Positions 42,816 to 43,700 of a stretch of DNA of 43,700 nucleotides are shown piece by piece. Both the position numbers and the translations under genes were made by a program. The DNA comes from an uncultured Chitinophagales bacterium (GTDB lineage Bacteria; Bacteroidota; Bacteroidia; Chitinophagales; JAHDHT01), in NCBI GenBank assembly GCA_938023075.1, contig CALHDG010000019.1, positions 1-43,700 of the forward strand. Reading direction: 5' to 3'. Each line of letters starts with the position of its first letter. Within the stretch, counting starts at the first letter, position 1. The notes under the pieces were generated by a model. It worked only from the letters and a program-made list of their open reading frames with translations. It searched no databases and had not been told where the DNA came from.

Positions 42816-42947
42816 GAAGCCTGTAAAATAGCCCCGATTGCAGCGGTTATGCTATTTTTATGAGGGCTTGCAGCGTTGGCAAAATAGCATTTGAGCGGAA
42901 AGCGGGACCAAAATTCTTTACGAGTTCCTACCTTTCTGCTTCAAAAA
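42816..42947 (-). repeat. Type I hairpin element, copy G
   Basis: Minus strand: T-tract, GAAGC, canonical 5' block, a 10-bp distal stem ATGCTATTTT/AAAATAGCAT, canonical 3' block, and GCTTC pairing with the opening. The loop (GCCAACGCTGCAAGCCCTC) resembles that of copy B. It begins 41 nt after the bacilliredoxin stop on the same strand. Confidence 0.88.
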
Positions 42948-42988
42948 CAATTAGCATAAATTTTTATATTTCAATCAATCAATACAAA

Positions 42989-43399
42989 CTAACAATACTT
43001 GTCAAAAGCTGCTTTAATATTTTCGGCAATCATTTCTGCACTATTGCCTTCTATATGATGACGCTCAATAAAGTGTACCAATTCCCCATCTTTCCACAAA
43101 CCCATACTTGGCGAAGAAGGAGGAAAGGGCATGCTGTGTTCACGAATACGATTAATCGCTTCGGTATCAAACCCGGCGAAAGCGGTAACGGCACGGTCGG
43201 GTTTTTTCTCCCCTTGAATAGCCATTTTTGCTGCCGGACGGGCATTTGCCGCCGCACAACCACAAATAGAATTAATGACTACAAAAGTTGTGCCTTCTGC
43301 TTTTATAGCAGTGTCCACATCTTCTGTATTTAAAACCTCGTTAAAACCAAATTCAGTTAAGTCTTGTTTTCTGGGCATTACATGTTCTGCTGGATACAT
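42989..43399 (-). CDS. Bacilliredoxin, BrxA/BrxB (YphP/YqiW) family
   Basis: A 136-residue thioredoxin-fold protein with the CGC motif at 46-48 (NSICGCAAANARPA) and the family segment REHSMPFPPSSPSMGLWKDGELV. Bacilliredoxins remove bacillithiol from S-bacillithiolated proteins after oxidative stress. The genes for bacillithiol synthesis are not in the window. An Rrf2-type redox or Fe-S regulator is encoded 88 nt upstream on the same strand, which fits a redox-related unit. Confidence 0.9.
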   Translation of the reverse strand: MYPAEHVMPRKQDLTEFGFNEVLNTEDVDTAIKAEGTTFVVINSICGCAAANARPAAKMAIQGEKKPDRAVTAFAGFDTEAINRIREHSMPFPPSSPSMGLWKDGELVHFIERHHIEGNSAEMIAENIKAAFDKYC

Positions 43400-43458
43400 T
43401 ATATATTTATTTTTTATGTTATTAAATTAATTTCATAAAATGCAAGCATTTTATTTAA

Positions 43459-43477
43459 GGTCGCATACAATGCGACC
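43459..43477. repeat. REP-like hairpin with TACAA loop
   Basis: GGTCGCA and TGCGACC pair perfectly around TACAA. The loop matches the two hairpins at 60-107 although the stems are unrelated. It lies between the Rrf2 and bacilliredoxin genes. Confidence 0.5.
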
Positions 43478-43487
43478 TCTATTACAA

Positions 43488-43700
43488 TCAATCAAAATTT
43501 AAATTTTGTATAACTGTTTGTTTAAACTCTTCTTCGGGGCTAATTAGTTCGGCAAGGGTCATTGGAGCTACCACTTTATCTACCGACAATTGAATCAACT
43601 GCCACAATGAGCGGATAGTACAATCAATAGAATTGTTGCACAACTTACCTACGCCTTTAAAGTTATCGCAAAATTGTTCGTCGTAAATATTGCCACCTAA
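43488..43700 (-). CDS. Rrf2-family regulator, C-terminal part
   Basis: The last 70 codons and stop are in the window; the N-terminal winged helix lies beyond it. The segment has the cysteine cluster of Rrf2 proteins (EQFCDNFKGVGKLCNNSIDC) followed by TIRSLWQLIQLSVDKVV and TLAELI. These Cys residues bind an Fe-S cluster in IscR-like members, giving control by redox state or Fe-S supply. Which genes it regulates is unknown. Confidence 0.8.
   Translation of the reverse strand, partial: LGGNIYDEQFCDNFKGVGKLCNNSIDCTIRSLWQLIQLSVDKVVAPMTLAELISPEEEFKQTVIQNLNFD

Noticed and set aside
5820-42947. Type I elements as a CRISPR array
   Set aside because: Copies are thousands of bases apart, in both orientations, with no regular spacers and no cas genes.
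1-43700. tRNA or rRNA genes
   Set aside because: I saw no T-loop GGTTCRANTCC with matching acceptor stem and no rRNA-like stretch in any intergenic region; a covariance scan could still find a divergent one.

Overview
The window is a low-GC bacterial chromosome segment from the phylum Bacteroidota. This rests on a type IX secretion C-terminal sorting domain, a THX-type small ribosomal protein, a DUF3467 protein, a BatA-type protein, a long-form IspH, near absence of Shine-Dalgarno sequences with several TTG starts, and TAnnTTTG-like -7 boxes. I cannot place it below phylum. Most genes are housekeeping: nadC, mutS, purD, typA, ggt, metK, ispH, tyrS, purU, lgt, mtaB, plus an Fe-S electron-transfer pair, an AGCS symporter, a TonB receptor, bacilliredoxin and an Rrf2 regulator.

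Layout. 1-530: a mosaic of hairpin repeats. 527-5630: a PLP lyase of the sphingosine-phosphate lyase type, nadC, a histidine-kinase tail relic, a BatA-domain protein and a DUF3467 protein. 5630-10310: a repeat, an exported Ni-superoxide dismutase, a small lipoprotein, a gene-poor stretch of about 700 bp, lysoplasmalogenase, an acyltransferase, THX and a membrane protein. 10483-18168: mutS, then a toxin-antitoxin pair whose antitoxin is fused to a response regulator, then a relic of the mutS 3' end, purD and typA. 18181-24236: glycosyltransferase, ggt, DUF457 protein, a repeat and a TonB receptor. 24266-29590: a relic of the metK 3' end, a sulfotransferase, metK, ispH, a repeat and tyrS. 29737-36407: Fe-S proteins, a conserved 160-residue protein, a repeat, purU, AGCS, a large hairpin and an LRR lipoprotein. 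36587-43700: a secreted haloperoxidase/MopE/T9SS protein, a repeat, lgt, mtaB, a PIN toxin-antitoxin pair, a repeat, bacilliredoxin and part of an Rrf2 regulator.

Three things stand out. (1) At 13148-14733 a PIN toxin is encoded with a single 343-residue protein joining a NarL-type response regulator to an excisionase-type antitoxin: a candidate signal-controlled toxin-antitoxin system. (2) That module, and independently the sulfotransferase gene, lies tail-to-tail with a housekeeping gene (mutS, metK). On its far side is a decayed second copy of that gene's 3' end, so two insertions share one architecture. (3) A dispersed hairpin element occurs six times complete and once partially in 43.7 kb. 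Its stem is supported by compensatory base changes, and five of the six complete copies begin 13-77 nt after a stop codon on the same strand.

Smaller oddities are an exported Ni-SOD with an Asn-Pro dipeptide before its nickel hook and a His-rich tail, and an mtaB gene that has lost its canonical start codon exactly where a toxin gene ends. Everything was read by eye: no alignment, structure prediction or database search was run, so family names come from recognised motifs.
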